From the NCBI GenBank assembly GCA_023395555.1, contig JAEWYQ010000021.1, positions 6,263 through 70,262 on the forward strand: a DNA stretch of 64,000 bases, given 5' to 3'. A program made the position numbers and the translations under genes. Shown in pieces: positions 8,707-18,350 of this stretch (positions within the stretch are counted from its first letter, which is position 1; the number at the start of each line of letters is the position of its first letter). Below the pieces are notes generated by a model. It did no database searches and had not been told where the DNA came from. It was given only the letters and a program-made list of their open reading frames with translations. The stretch is from Bacillota bacterium (GTDB lineage: Bacteria; Bacillota; Clostridia; Lachnospirales; Lachnospiraceae).

Positions 8707-9630
8707 TCATCCTTTGACAGCTCCGATGGTAATACCCTGTACAAAATATTTCTGAACAAAGGGATAAGCCAATACAATGGGGCCGGTCACTACTACCGTA
8801 AGCGCCATTTTAAGGGTCTGGGTCGGAAGGCTCAGAGAGCCTACGACACTGCTGCTGACCTTATTGCTTTCGATGAGCTTTTTATAAGCTTCAATATTAT
8901 TGACCTGCTTATACAGGAAGTACTGCAGCGGATACATCTCTTCCTTAGTCACATACAGCATGGCATTGTACCAGTCATTCCAGTAGGCCAGGGCAATGAA
9001 TAATCCAACGGTAGCCAGGGCCGGCTTAATCAGCGGCAGCACGATCTGAAACAGTATCCGGTATTCACTGCATCCGTCAATCTTGGCCGCATCAATCAAA
9101 GCTTCCGGCAGCGCCATGATATAGCTCTTCATAATCAGAAGGTTATATACGCTGAACAACAGCGGCAGCAGCAGAGCCAGATAATTGTTTTTCAGATTTA
9201 AAGTAGTCGTAATCAATACGAAATAAGGAACCAGACCGCCGCTGAACAGAGTTGTAAAATAGAAGAAGAAAGAAAAATAATTTCTCCATCCAAAGTCCTT
9301 TCTGGAAAGGACATAAGCCGTCATCGTCTGAAACAGCAGTCCGGCCACGGTTCCCACCAGCGTCAGTCCAATGGTCACCCCATAGGCCCGGAATACGACC
9401 AGAGGTTCCTTGAAGACCGTTTTGTACGCTTCCAGGCTGAAATCCTGAATCAACAAACTGAATCCGTTCTGGCGTATCGCCTCCTCTGATGACAGGGAGC
9501 CGGTGAAGACCATCAAAAAGGGGACAAAGCAGGCCAATGCCACAATCAGACAGAATAGATAAGCTATAATATTTAAGAAGATTCTGTCTTTTCCGGCTTT
9601 TACCTTACCCGAATAAGATTTGTTTATCAT
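8707..9630 (-). CDS. Carbohydrate ABC transporter permease, YtcP type
   Basis: 307-aa inner-membrane subunit with about six transmembrane segments. The EAA loop is EALIDAAKIDGCSEYRILFQIVLPLIKPAL, with the G at its expected place, which docks to the ATPase. The C-terminal YFVQGITIGAVKG is characteristic of the YtcP/MalG-like branch. It lies 14 bases downstream of the partner permease and is followed by the binding protein. Confidence 0.9.
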   Translation of the reverse strand: MINKSYSGKVKAGKDRIFLNIIAYLFCLIVALACFVPFLMVFTGSLSSEEAIRQNGFSLLIQDFSLEAYKTVFKEPLVVFRAYGVTIGLTLVGTVAGLLFQTMTAYVLSRKDFGWRNYFSFFFYFTTLFSGGLVPYFVLITTTLNLKNNYLALLLPLLFSVYNLLIMKSYIMALPEALIDAAKIDGCSEYRILFQIVLPLIKPALATVGLFIALAYWNDWYNAMLYVTKEEMYPLQYFLYKQVNNIEAYKKLIESNKVSSSVVGSLSLPTQTLKMALTVVVTGPIVLAYPFVQKYFVQGITIGAVKG

Positions 9631-9644
9631 TTTTTCTTCCCCCT

Positions 9645-10565
9645 TTAGAACAGTGCATAATCTCTGTCATAAATGCTGACCAGCTTATTCACCGCCAAAA
9701 TTGTGATAAAGCATAGGATTGACTGGTACAGGCCCATGGCGGCAGACATGCCGAAATCATGATTGCTGATCAGGGCCCGGAATGTCAGGGTATCAATAAC
9801 ATCCGTATAGTTGTATAAAAGTCCGTTACTGCCGATCAAATTATAGAACATATCAAAATTGCCCTTGAAAATCCGCCCTACGGAAAGAAGCAGCAGAATA
9901 ATGGCCGTCGGTTTAATCAGCGGAATGGTCACTTTAAAGATCCTCTGGAAGACATTAGCCCCATCAATGGCAGCCGCTTCATAGAGGGAAGTATCGATTC
10001 CCATTACCGCGGCCAGATACATTACGGAACCGTATCCGATGCCCTTCCATATATTGAAGAACAACAGAATAAAGGGCCATACCTTCGGCGTAGTGTAGAA
10101 AGAAATCTTCGCTCCTCCCAGGGAGGTGATCAGCCCGTTGGCAAATCCGTAATCTGAGCTGAAGATATTGAAAGCTATCACTCCCACAACAACCCAGGAA
10201 ATAAAATAGGGCAAGAACATAACTGACTGGCTGAGCTTTCGGAATCTCCTGTTGCGAATCTCGGTCAGCAGCACGGCCACTGCAATCTGCAGAACCAGAT
10301 CCACCGCAATGAACATCAGATTATACAGGAGGGTGTTCCTGGTTACCAGCCAGGCCTGCCCCGAACGGAAGAAGAATTTAAAATTCGCCAGTCCGTTCCA
10401 GGGGCTTCCCCAGATGCCGCCTACGTAATTATATTTTTTAAAAGCCATCACAATTCCCGTCATGGGATAGTACGCGAAAATCAGCGTATATACCACTGCC
10501 GGCAGGAGCATAATCAGAAAAGCCCGGTATTTGAATACCTTACTAAAAAATCCTTTCTTCTTCAT
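9645..10565 (-). CDS. Carbohydrate ABC transporter permease, LplB type
   Basis: 306-aa permease with six predicted membrane segments. The EAA loop is SLYEAAAIDGANVFQRIFKVTIPLIKP. The N-terminal YYPMTGIVMAFKKY and C-terminal NKLVSIYDRDYALF match the LplB branch, which pairs with YtcP. The start codon directly follows the GH35 stop codon, so uptake and intracellular breakdown are coupled. Confidence 0.9.
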   Translation of the reverse strand: MKKKGFFSKVFKYRAFLIMLLPAVVYTLIFAYYPMTGIVMAFKKYNYVGGIWGSPWNGLANFKFFFRSGQAWLVTRNTLLYNLMFIAVDLVLQIAVAVLLTEIRNRRFRKLSQSVMFLPYFISWVVVGVIAFNIFSSDYGFANGLITSLGGAKISFYTTPKVWPFILLFFNIWKGIGYGSVMYLAAVMGIDTSLYEAAAIDGANVFQRIFKVTIPLIKPTAIILLLLSVGRIFKGNFDMFYNLIGSNGLLYNYTDVIDTLTFRALISNHDFGMSAAMGLYQSILCFITILAVNKLVSIYDRDYALF

Positions 10566-12650
10566 TCACTTTCCACCTTTCCTTAACCCGCAGTTCCATT
10601 CTCCAAACACCTGGAGTCTCTTTAATTCGCAGGCTTCGGAATGATCAAAATCCGGTCTTTCTTCCAGATAAATATCCGCATCCTCTCTCAAGCTGTACAG
10701 CTCTATTACAAGGGTACGGGGAAAACCAAAGCGTTTCAGTCCAATCTCCCAGGGTTCTCCCGAATAAAAGTGATCGCCTGCCCAATGATTTTCAATAAAG
10801 AGCTTTGCCGTATCGCAGACCAGGTCCAACCTCAGGAAGCAGTCTCCTAATCCTTCGGCATAAATCAGAGTAACCTCAATCCTCCTGCCGTACTCCGTCC
10901 TTTGATCCTTTATCTCCTCTATCTCCGGCTTTGTTTTGGCAGCCGTATATTCATAAAGATGCAATCCATCCTGCTCTCCTGCATATTTATATCCCTCCGG
11001 CTCAGCGGAAAGCTCCGGGAAGCTTCGCAGACTCCGGTTATTTCGCTGAAGAATGGTATAGCCTCCATTCCCATCCTCAATAATTCCATCTTCGGAGAGA
11101 ATGACATATTCCTGATCCAGCCGTACCTTCCAGGCCTGGAGCGCATCCCTGCGCGACAGAGTGACGATCTGAACCTTCTTGTCTTCCTGCTTCCAGCGGT
11201 ATTTTACAGGATGATCTCCATAGAAGAAATATACAGAGGTCTCACCCTTCTGGATACGGGTGAGAGGGGTTGCGGTGGCATACTGCAGAACGCCCTCTCC
11301 CAGCTTCATATTCACAGGGAAGAAGAAGTAATCCCGGTCCATAACATCCATTGCCGGAAATTCTACTGTCTCCTGATCCAGCCGGGCGGTCAGGATAACC
11401 TGGTGATGATCCTTCATCTTCACCCTTCTCTGATAATTATTAACAAACAGGTAGCCGCAGGCGCCGTTATTTCTGAATACCGTCCGCAAATCCTGGTGGT
11501 TCCATTGTGTTATAATGGCATCATCCTCATAGTGCACCTTCATTTCACAGAACTCTCTGCCCCATTCATGCAGGAACATAGACCACAGCTTTATCTCCTT
11601 TAAGGTATCCGACATCTGGCCGAATTCCCGTATGGGTGCAAAAAAGTCGTAGGAATGCGCCGGCAGGTCGTTATTATAGCCGGTGGCTTTTGATTCCTGG
11701 AGGGTGGTCAGCTTTCCCTCCGGGTTGGTACCGCCGTGATACATATAGTAGCCTAGCAGATTCACTCCGCATCCAAGCTTCACCAGGGACATGGCACCGA
11801 TGTCCGTCGGGTGGGCAATGGGCCTTCTGTGCCGGGTAACCTGGAGCCCTCCCCCCAGTTCTGCCGTCAGGAAGGGAAACCGGTTGATATCAAAGGTGAT
11901 TCCGGTTCCAATTCCATAATCGTTTCCGATATTATGATCGTTGCGCTCATAAGTAAATACATAATTCCCGCTGGGTTCTATTTCGGTGGTCCGTGGATCC
12001 CACGGCGCATCACAGTAGCCGCCCATAACAGGGATCATGCCGCCGGTGACCGCGCCTCCCCACCCGGTGGCTGTGTAATACGGAACCTGGAAGCCGGCTT
12101 CCATAGCAATTTGCTTCAGTCTTCTCATATGGGCTTCTCCCTCTTCTCCCTGAAGTCCTCCGCAATGTCCATATTCATTTTCAATCTGAACCCCTATGAC
12201 GGGGCCTCCGTCCTTCCATAGCAGGCCCTTTGTCTGCTCAAAAATCTTGCTGTAATATTTATGAACCTCTGCGAAATATCTTTCATCATTGGTTCTCACC
12301 TCGTAAGGCTGCTTCAGCAGCCAGTCAGGCAGACCTCCGTTCCGTGCTTCTCCGTGGCACCAGGGGCCGATTCTCAGAAACATTACCAGTCCGCATTCCT
12401 TTACCGTTTCTATAAAGCTCCTCAGATCTCTCTGTCCGGTAAAATCATACTCTCCCTGTATCTCTTCATGATGCAGCCAGAAGACATAAGTAGAAACAAT
12501 ATCCACTCCCCCGCTTTTCATCTTATAGATGGATTCCTTCCAGAATTCTTTTGGGTATCTGCTGTAATGAATCTCTCCCATTACAGGAAACCAGGGCTCT
12601 CCTCCTTTCGTCAGATATTCACTGGTAAAGCTATATAAGTCTCTCTCCAT
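10566..12650 (-). CDS. GH35 beta-galactosidase
   Basis: About 694-aa glycoside hydrolase of family 35. The N-terminal TIM barrel starts with GEPWFPVMGEIHYSRYPKEFW; the acid/base is Glu159 (QIENEYGH) and the nucleophile Glu264 (LTAELGGG). C-terminal beta-sandwich domains follow to residue 690. No signal peptide is present, so it acts inside the cell. I start at ATG 12650, eight bases after GGAGAG; an upstream in-frame ATG at 12665 lacks a ribosome site. It overlaps the end of the GH53 gene by 20 bases. It probably removes terminal galactose from imported galacto-oligosaccharides. Confidence 0.9.
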   Translation of the reverse strand: MERDLYSFTSEYLTKGGEPWFPVMGEIHYSRYPKEFWKESIYKMKSGGVDIVSTYVFWLHHEEIQGEYDFTGQRDLRSFIETVKECGLVMFLRIGPWCHGEARNGGLPDWLLKQPYEVRTNDERYFAEVHKYYSKIFEQTKGLLWKDGGPVIGVQIENEYGHCGGLQGEEGEAHMRRLKQIAMEAGFQVPYYTATGWGGAVTGGMIPVMGGYCDAPWDPRTTEIEPSGNYVFTYERNDHNIGNDYGIGTGITFDINRFPFLTAELGGGLQVTRHRRPIAHPTDIGAMSLVKLGCGVNLLGYYMYHGGTNPEGKLTTLQESKATGYNNDLPAHSYDFFAPIREFGQMSDTLKEIKLWSMFLHEWGREFCEMKVHYEDDAIITQWNHQDLRTVFRNNGACGYLFVNNYQRRVKMKDHHQVILTARLDQETVEFPAMDVMDRDYFFFPVNMKLGEGVLQYATATPLTRIQKGETSVYFFYGDHPVKYRWKQEDKKVQIVTLSRRDALQAWKVRLDQEYVILSEDGIIEDGNGGYTILQRNNRSLRSFPELSAEPEGYKYAGEQDGLHLYEYTAAKTKPEIEEIKDQRTEYGRRIEVTLIYAEGLGDCFLRLDLVCDTAKLFIENHWAGDHFYSGEPWEIGLKRFGFPRTLVIELYSLREDADIYLEERPDFDHSEACELKRLQVFGEWNCGLRKGGK

Positions 12651-14433
12651 TTGTAGTCTCTCCATGCATTCTGTTTAATTTTAGATTTCTGATCTTGCCG
12701 TAGATGGGAGGAGCAAGGATACGTACCCCAACCTCCAGGTCCCCCTCCGCTTCCATTAAAATCTCCTTTATCTCATATTCCACCCATTGGCCGTCCGTAG
12801 GAAACACCGCATAATCCTTAACAAAGGCCGGGGTTCTGGCAAACAATCTCACATCCACTCCCGTGGTATTGGTGCCGGTGTATTCACAGCTGAGCCGGTA
12901 AGTTCCAGCCGGCAGCTGTGAAATCTTCTGCCTCAGCTCACATTGAAAGTTCTTCTGACTTTCTACCAGCACGTAATGGATCGGAGGTGCCGGAAATTCT
13001 TCAACAAAGTCCGGCCTCACCTCACAGGTCACGGTTTCATCCCCGTCCATCTCCCAGCCGTCCATCCCTGCTTCAAATCCGGGATTTCGCAGGAAATTAA
13101 AGCTATCGTCTGCTTCTCTCACTTCTGCCAGAACCTTCACTTCCATATTACGGTTGAACAACCGGCCTGTTATCTCATAGCAGCCGGGCCGAATATCTCC
13201 GGACAGGCCGCCCTTTGCATGAAGTCCTTCTTTATATTCCGCCGTATTGGATACTGGTTTCCAGGAATTCGGCTCCTGCCATACCACAGTTTCATACTCC
13301 AGGGTTCCATCCCATAATAATACGGCAAGCTGTTCCGGCAGCCGGCTTTTGGTGCCAGCTTCAATAATATATCTTTCATCCCGGCATATCCTTGCGACCT
13401 TATCCCGGATGAACATCTCTCTCTCAAAACGGAAAGAACGCAGCGCAGGCAGGGCACGTTGATCCGCTCCGAATACCCCCATGCTTTCGCACCAGCCGCC
13501 CTTACCTACCGCAGGTGAGACCACGGGCTCCCAATAATACACTCCCAGACCCATTCCGTCTTTGACAGAGGCTGTAATGTTCATAACCAGATCCAGAACT
13601 GTCTTCTGTCCCTCCGGATTAGCCGTAAATCCGGCAATCCGTTCCTGTTGCTCTCCGATAAAGCCCGAAGGGCTGAGTCTCCATGCATATGCCGTCTCAG
13701 CAACAATCACCGGTTTATGATAGGTGTCTGCCAGCCTGTCCATGGAACTGCGAAATTCTGAGAAAGTACCATGCCAGAAGGGATAATAGGATATGGCAAT
13801 GATGTCAAATTCCTGAAGCCCGTTGTCCATGGCCTGGTCAAACCACTCCTTAAGATAGAAAAATCTGCCCCCCTGATCCAGGTGAATGACTACCTTCGTG
13901 TCATACTTTCCCCCGACCTCTCTTACCGCGTGTATACCCGCATTGATTAAGGGAACCAGCCCTGGGAAATTGGGAACCTCCCCGTCCGGGAACAGCATAC
14001 CGCTTCGGATCTCGTTCCCTATCTGCACATAATCCGGTGATGCTCCGGCCTGCTCCAGAGCCAGCAGTACTTCCTTCGTATATTGGTATACCGCGTCGAT
14101 TAGCTCATGATAGGATAATCCCTGCCAAGCTTTGGGCTTTGTCTGCTTCTGAGGATCTGCCCACCAGTCGGAATAGTGAAAATCCAACATAAAACTCATA
14201 CCATGCTCCTTGATTGTCTTCGCCATGGCTATGGTTTTAGAGAGACTGCAATACCCTCCGGATTCCGGAACATTCTCCGGTTGATTCCAGATTCTGAGCC
14301 GGATGGAATTGACCCCGTTCTCCTTTAGCAGAGAAAACACCTCTCTTTTCGTACCGTTTTCATCATAAAAAACGGCGCCTAAATCCATCATCTCTTCCAG
14401 AAAGGAAATATCTGCACCTTTTATAAATTCCAT
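12631..14433 (-). CDS. GH53 endo-beta-1,4-galactanase with C-terminal carbohydrate-binding domain
   Basis: 600-aa family 53 enzyme. The barrel (about residues 1-340) opens with GADISFLEEM and contains acid/base Glu141 (QIGNEIRSG) and nucleophile Glu246 (VIVAETAYAW). Residues from about 440 form a jelly-roll resembling a CBM4/9-type domain (NFLRNPGFEAGMDGWEMDGD). GH53 enzymes cut beta-1,4-galactan of pectin side chains. The striking point is the absence of any signal peptide: the protein begins MEFIKGADISF right after a strong GGAGGAGG site, so the enzyme appears cytoplasmic and would act on oligomers after uptake. The short gap to the regulator gene indicates co-transcription. Confidence 0.9.
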   Translation of the reverse strand: MEFIKGADISFLEEMMDLGAVFYDENGTKREVFSLLKENGVNSIRLRIWNQPENVPESGGYCSLSKTIAMAKTIKEHGMSFMLDFHYSDWWADPQKQTKPKAWQGLSYHELIDAVYQYTKEVLLALEQAGASPDYVQIGNEIRSGMLFPDGEVPNFPGLVPLINAGIHAVREVGGKYDTKVVIHLDQGGRFFYLKEWFDQAMDNGLQEFDIIAISYYPFWHGTFSEFRSSMDRLADTYHKPVIVAETAYAWRLSPSGFIGEQQERIAGFTANPEGQKTVLDLVMNITASVKDGMGLGVYYWEPVVSPAVGKGGWCESMGVFGADQRALPALRSFRFEREMFIRDKVARICRDERYIIEAGTKSRLPEQLAVLLWDGTLEYETVVWQEPNSWKPVSNTAEYKEGLHAKGGLSGDIRPGCYEITGRLFNRNMEVKVLAEVREADDSFNFLRNPGFEAGMDGWEMDGDETVTCEVRPDFVEEFPAPPIHYVLVESQKNFQCELRQKISQLPAGTYRLSCEYTGTNTTGVDVRLFARTPAFVKDYAVFPTDGQWVEYEIKEILMEAEGDLEVGVRILAPPIYGKIRNLKLNRMHGETTNGERLI

Positions 14434-14469
14434 CCTGTACTCCTCCTCCCTTTGAACTTTTATATCATT

Positions 14470-15480
14470 TTATTTTGTGGATCTGCGCAAATGGATCTCG
14501 TAATCTACCAGCTCTTTTAGCGCCCCCTGTTTTCCTTCGATAGCCTCTAACATTCTTCTGCCTGCAACCATCCCCAGTTTAATGGGATTGATTTCTACCG
14601 CTGTAACGGGAGGGTTAAAGGTTTCCAGCAGCAGGCTGTCATGCAGGGATGCCACCTTAATATCCTCCGGGATGGAATATCCCTCTGCATTCAGCTTGAA
14701 TAATACTCTCTGGCAGATGACATCGTCTGTACAGACGATGCACTCCGCCCCTTTCTTCAGAAGAGAGAATACCGCCCGTTCCACGCCGGCTACGCTGTTG
14801 CAGTCCTCATAGATCATGTCCTGTTCTTCTACAATGTTATATCGTTCCAAAGCCCTGTGATATCCTTCGCACCGGTATTTGTTAACGGTATGGCGTTTCC
14901 ATCCGGTAAGCAGGCCGATCCGCCTGATTCCATCCGCTAATAACAGGGAGGTCAGCCGTTCGCTGGATTCAATATGATTTCCATCAACCTGGATTACATT
15001 CTCATCCTCACTGGAACCGACCAGAACAAAGGGCAGGTTCGTTCCCTTTAAATAATCCATGGCCGCGTCCCCGGTAATACTTCTGGTCAGTATCACGCCA
15101 TCTACCTTGTGATTCTCCACCAGCCTTTTGGGCATCTCAATATCGTCTTCCTCTTCCATTATAATCAATACATCGTATCCTTCCGCCGCAACCTCCTGGG
15201 TAATTCCGATTAAACAGTTGTGGAAAAACGGAGTGTGTGACAGATCCGGTTCCTTCGGAAGCATTACTCCAATATTATAGGTTCTGGAATTAGCCAGGCT
15301 CCGTGCAATGGAATTTGGCGTATAATTATATTTGCTGATGCATTCCTGCACTCTCCGGATGGTATCCTTCCCCACTCTTCCTTTACCGGACAGAGCCTTT
15401 GAAACGGTAGATTTTGCAATTCCAAGTTCCTTGGCAATATCATCCATAGTTACGTTTTTGTTCGATATATTGTTGTCCAT
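14470..15480 (-). CDS. LacI family regulator of the galactan operon
   Basis: 336-aa LacI/GalR regulator. The HTH and hinge helix are at residues 11-60 (TMDDIAKELGIAKSTVSKALSGKGRVG ... YTPNSIARSLANSRT) and the periplasmic-binding-like sensor fold follows. It is the first gene of the operon, 36 bases before the GH53 gene. A LacI-type operator lies just downstream of the operon's transcription start, so it most likely represses its own operon and releases it when a galactan-derived sugar binds. Confidence 0.92.
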   Translation of the reverse strand: MDNNISNKNVTMDDIAKELGIAKSTVSKALSGKGRVGKDTIRRVQECISKYNYTPNSIARSLANSRTYNIGVMLPKEPDLSHTPFFHNCLIGITQEVAAEGYDVLIIMEEEDDIEMPKRLVENHKVDGVILTRSITGDAAMDYLKGTNLPFVLVGSSEDENVIQVDGNHIESSERLTSLLLADGIRRIGLLTGWKRHTVNKYRCEGYHRALERYNIVEEQDMIYEDCNSVAGVERAVFSLLKKGAECIVCTDDVICQRVLFKLNAEGYSIPEDIKVASLHDSLLLETFNPPVTAVEINPIKLGMVAGRRMLEAIEGKQGALKELVDYEIHLRRSTK

Positions 15481-15503
15481 TTTTGATCCAGCTTTCTTTC
15501 ATT

Positions 15504-15515
15504 GTTTGCGCAATC
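15504..15515. promoter_or_regulatory. LacI-type operator
   Basis: GTTTGCGCAATC is a 12-bp near-perfect palindrome (one mismatch) with the central CG typical of LacI/GalR operators. It lies between the -10 box and the start codon of the regulator gene, in a position where bound repressor would block transcription. Confidence 0.65.
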
Positions 15516-15529
15516 GGTTTCTTAAATAT

Positions 15530-15558
15530 ATTATAATATCTAAAATAAATTATTTCAA
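15530..15558 (-). promoter_or_regulatory. Promoter of the galactan operon
   Basis: TTGAAA (15553-15558) and TATAAT (15530-15535) on the minus strand with a 17-base spacer. Upstream, 15623-15642 is an inverted repeat with 9-bp arms (AAAGGAAAC / GTTTCCTTT) of unknown role; the rest of 15559-15734 is AT-rich with nothing else visible. Confidence 0.75.
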
Positions 15559-15734
15559 TCATCCAAATATACTTAAATTATATTATAAAAATTATACTTA
15601 TTGCATATATTTTAAACTTTTCAAAGGAAACAAGTTTCCTTTAAAAAAAGAAATACACAGGGAAACAAAGAGAACAAACCTGTGTTTACACCAGATTGCA
15701 ATGTGACAGGTATCATACAGGGAGAATGCATAAG

Positions 15735-15767
15735 TTCCCCTGACAATCATTGCTGCTGCCAGGGGAA
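15735..15767 (-). terminator. Possible terminator of the lipoprotein operon
   Basis: An 8-bp GC-rich stem (TTCCCCTG with CAGGGGAA) with a 17-base loop lies 36 bases after the stop at 15803. A clear T tract is missing, so this is tentative. Confidence 0.4.
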
Positions 15768-15802
15768 TTCATAGTTTATCCTTATTTGTCCTTTCGTTAG
15801 AG

Positions 15803-17626
15803 CTAACGGCGTCCTCCTCTCTGTCCCATTCCCCAGCCCATCCCCTGTCCGTTGCTGGTAGCGATGGAGGACAGGGTGATTTCGGCTGTTTGCGTACCGC
15901 AGGTCAGGGTGTAGGTCTCTCCCTGTACCATTTCCGGGGAACTGAGCACCACCGATTGGTACTGCTTTTCCGGAATAAAACGGAGGATATTCTTGCCCGA
16001 AGAATCCATCAGCGTAATCTGGGTGTTGGCTGCATTAGCGGAGGACAGGTTATAGAGCAGAGAGCATTGGGCAGAGGTTTCTGCAAATCCCTGGACCATC
16101 CCTGCACTTCCGACTGCAATCAATGTTCCCCCTGTAATCTCTCCGGCTCCGCCGTAGTCAAGGCTTCCGTTCATATTCTGAGTCGGACCGTTCACATAGA
16201 TAGTACCTCCGGAGATATATAAATTACCATTGGAGTCTATTCCATCTCCTTCTGCGTTAATGGTCAGCGTACCTCCGGAGATGGAGATATAACAATTGCT
16301 ATCGGCTTCAAAAGGATTCTCTCCCCCGAATTCTCCCCGACCTATATTCTCAGGAGGAGTCCAGTCAGAGGATGCAGAATCGCCGCCTTGTCCCATGCCG
16401 CTGGGCCATTGACTCATATCCCCTTCTGCCGGGGCAGGAGCTTCGCCGGAGGGCATAGCGCCATTCCAGGGAATTTTTGCACCATCGGGAGGAGTTCCCG
16501 GCATATTTTCAGGAGGATTTTCAAGGGTGCTGTCGGAAGTATTACCGGAATTGGTTCTGGGGAGATTTTCAAGGAGGTCCCCGGAAGAACTGCCGGAGAC
16601 TTTATCAGAAGTACTTCCGGCAGTATTAGCCGGAAGGTTCTCCCGAGTATCGGCAGACAGGGAGGTTGCGGTATCACCCTCCGTGGTATCTGCACTTGCA
16701 CTGGCAGCATTCAAACCGTCATCTGCCGCGTTGATTACAATTGCTCCATCCTCTATAATAATTACGGTTCCTTCAATTCCTTCCTGACTTTTTATTATAT
16801 CTATGGTTCCGCCGCAGATATACACATATCCCCTGGTGGGATCATCGCTGTTCTTGGATTGGAGTCCATTTCCTGTATCCGCACTTAAGGTGAAGCTTCC
16901 GTCCTTAATCTTGATGCAGTCCTTTCCATTGATGGCGTCCTTCACCGCCGTGATATCATAGCTTCCTCCGGTAAATACCAGATCATCCTTAGAGACAATA
17001 CCCTGCTTGTAATTTGCCTTAATTGTCAGAGAGCCGGAGCCGTTCAGGGTCAGATCCGCCTTGCTGAAGATTACGCCATCCACATTGTTATCATCGGCCT
17101 GCACATATTCCGTGCCGTCGCTTAAGCTGTTATCTGTTCCATCCTGCAGGGTAATGAAGACCTTATCTGCATTTTTAATATAAATCGGTGCACTGGAAGC
17201 ACTATGGATGGCAGCTCCGTTCAGAATCAGCTGAATCTTATCCAAATCTCCCGCATCTACAATAATCTGCCCATTATCCAAGCTGCCTGTAATTACATAA
17301 CTGCCATCCCGGCTGATGGTCACGGTCTGATCCTTCACGGAAGCTCCCGTACCCGTTACTGTTATGCTGCTTCCATTTAGTTCAATCTGTGCGGCACTGC
17401 TTTCCTCATAACCCACCTCCAGATCCCTTGCCGTAAATTCTTTATTTACCTCTACTGCGGAGACAGAATCCGCAGCAGTAACCGGTGCTTCCGTTGTTCC
17501 CTTCTGATCCTGCGTTCCACCGGTTTGTGTATTCTGCTGAGTATTCTGATTCATGGACGAACATCCGGTTAATATCAGGGCTATAATTAGAATTCCACTT
17601 ATTATACTTATTATTTTATGTTTCAT
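15803..17626 (-). CDS. Carbohydrate-binding domain lipoprotein (DUF4353-like)
   Basis: 607-aa surface lipoprotein. The signal is MKHKIISIISGILIIALILTG with lipid attachment at Cys in TGCSS. A long right-handed beta-helix-like region follows, built from short turns of the form GGTIDI, SGGTLTIN and SGGTIYVNG; the middle (about residues 335-455) is a low-complexity Ser/Thr/Pro/Asp linker. The start is ATG 17626 with GAGGA upstream; a longer frame would overlap the DUF4956 gene. The combination lipoprotein + DUF4956 + VTC domain is recurrent in Firmicutes, frequently with CotH-like kinases, but the function of the set is not established. Confidence 0.82.
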   Translation of the reverse strand: MKHKIISIISGILIIALILTGCSSMNQNTQQNTQTGGTQDQKGTTEAPVTAADSVSAVEVNKEFTARDLEVGYEESSAAQIELNGSSITVTGTGASVKDQTVTISRDGSYVITGSLDNGQIIVDAGDLDKIQLILNGAAIHSASSAPIYIKNADKVFITLQDGTDNSLSDGTEYVQADDNNVDGVIFSKADLTLNGSGSLTIKANYKQGIVSKDDLVFTGGSYDITAVKDAINGKDCIKIKDGSFTLSADTGNGLQSKNSDDPTRGYVYICGGTIDIIKSQEGIEGTVIIIEDGAIVINAADDGLNAASASADTTEGDTATSLSADTRENLPANTAGSTSDKVSGSSSGDLLENLPRTNSGNTSDSTLENPPENMPGTPPDGAKIPWNGAMPSGEAPAPAEGDMSQWPSGMGQGGDSASSDWTPPENIGRGEFGGENPFEADSNCYISISGGTLTINAEGDGIDSNGNLYISGGTIYVNGPTQNMNGSLDYGGAGEITGGTLIAVGSAGMVQGFAETSAQCSLLYNLSSANAANTQITLMDSSGKNILRFIPEKQYQSVVLSSPEMVQGETYTLTCGTQTAEITLSSIATSNGQGMGWGMGQRGGRR

Positions 17627-17684
17627 ATAATATCCTCGCTTTCCATATTGCATCAACTTTTGTTTTACCATTGATTTCTCACGT

Positions 17685-18350
17685 CTATAATTCTTCGCTT
17701 CCGAATGCAATTCTTCCGCAGCTGATTTCCAGATTACCATTTCTGCAGCGCAGTTCGTCAATAAATTGCTTTTCTTCCTCCGGCTTCCTGAGCTTAATCC
17801 GGTATTCCAGCTTATAAAGGCTTCCCATATTGGAGGTCTTTGCCTTGATCAGCTCACACTTTGTTGTATACTGCTGAAACAAATCATTGAAGATTCCGGT
17901 ATAATCCAAGCCTTCGGGAATCGTTATTTTAAGTTCCTTCTCCTTTGACTTCACTTCACCGAAGCCTGTCAGATTATATATGATGCTGGCTCCGCCGATA
18001 ATCAGTACAAAGAGACAGGCCGCGGTTATATATCCTGTTCCGGTTGCCAGCCCTACTGCCATTGCCAGAAAGATGCTGTTGATTTCCCTTGCATTACCAG
18101 GAACCGAGCGGAAACGCACAAGGCTAAAGGCTCCCATGACGGCCACCCCGGTACCGAGATTGCCGTTTACCAGCATAATAACCATTTGAACGATGGAGGG
18201 AAGCAACGCGATGGTAATCACAAAACCCTTGCTGCTGCTGTTAAAATAACCGTGTACTCCGGCAATTGCCGCGCCAAGAACCAGGGAGGCCAGGGTACAG
18301 ATAAGAAAATTTTCCATGGTGAGACTGTCCGTAAGTATTGAATTAAGCAT
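17685..18350 (-). CDS. DUF4956 membrane protein
   Basis: 221-aa protein with four membrane segments in the first 135 residues (ICTLASLVLGAAIAGVHGYF, FVITIALLPSIVQMVIMLV, then two more) and a soluble C-terminal alpha/beta domain. The conserved loop GAFSLVRFRSVPGNAREINSIFLAMAVGLATG identifies DUF4956. It overlaps the VTC-domain gene by 8 bases, so the two are translated together and probably work as one unit at the membrane. Confidence 0.88.
   Translation of the reverse strand: MLNSILTDSLTMENFLICTLASLVLGAAIAGVHGYFNSSSKGFVITIALLPSIVQMVIMLVNGNLGTGVAVMGAFSLVRFRSVPGNAREINSIFLAMAVGLATGTGYITAACLFVLIIGGASIIYNLTGFGEVKSKEKELKITIPEGLDYTGIFNDLFQQYTTKCELIKAKTSNMGSLYKLEYRIKLRKPEEEKQFIDELRCRNGNLEISCGRIAFGSEEL

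Noticed and set aside
11811..12638. Open frames on the plus strand opposite the GH35 gene
   Set aside because: Antisense shadows; the minus strand carries catalytic motifs at the right positions.
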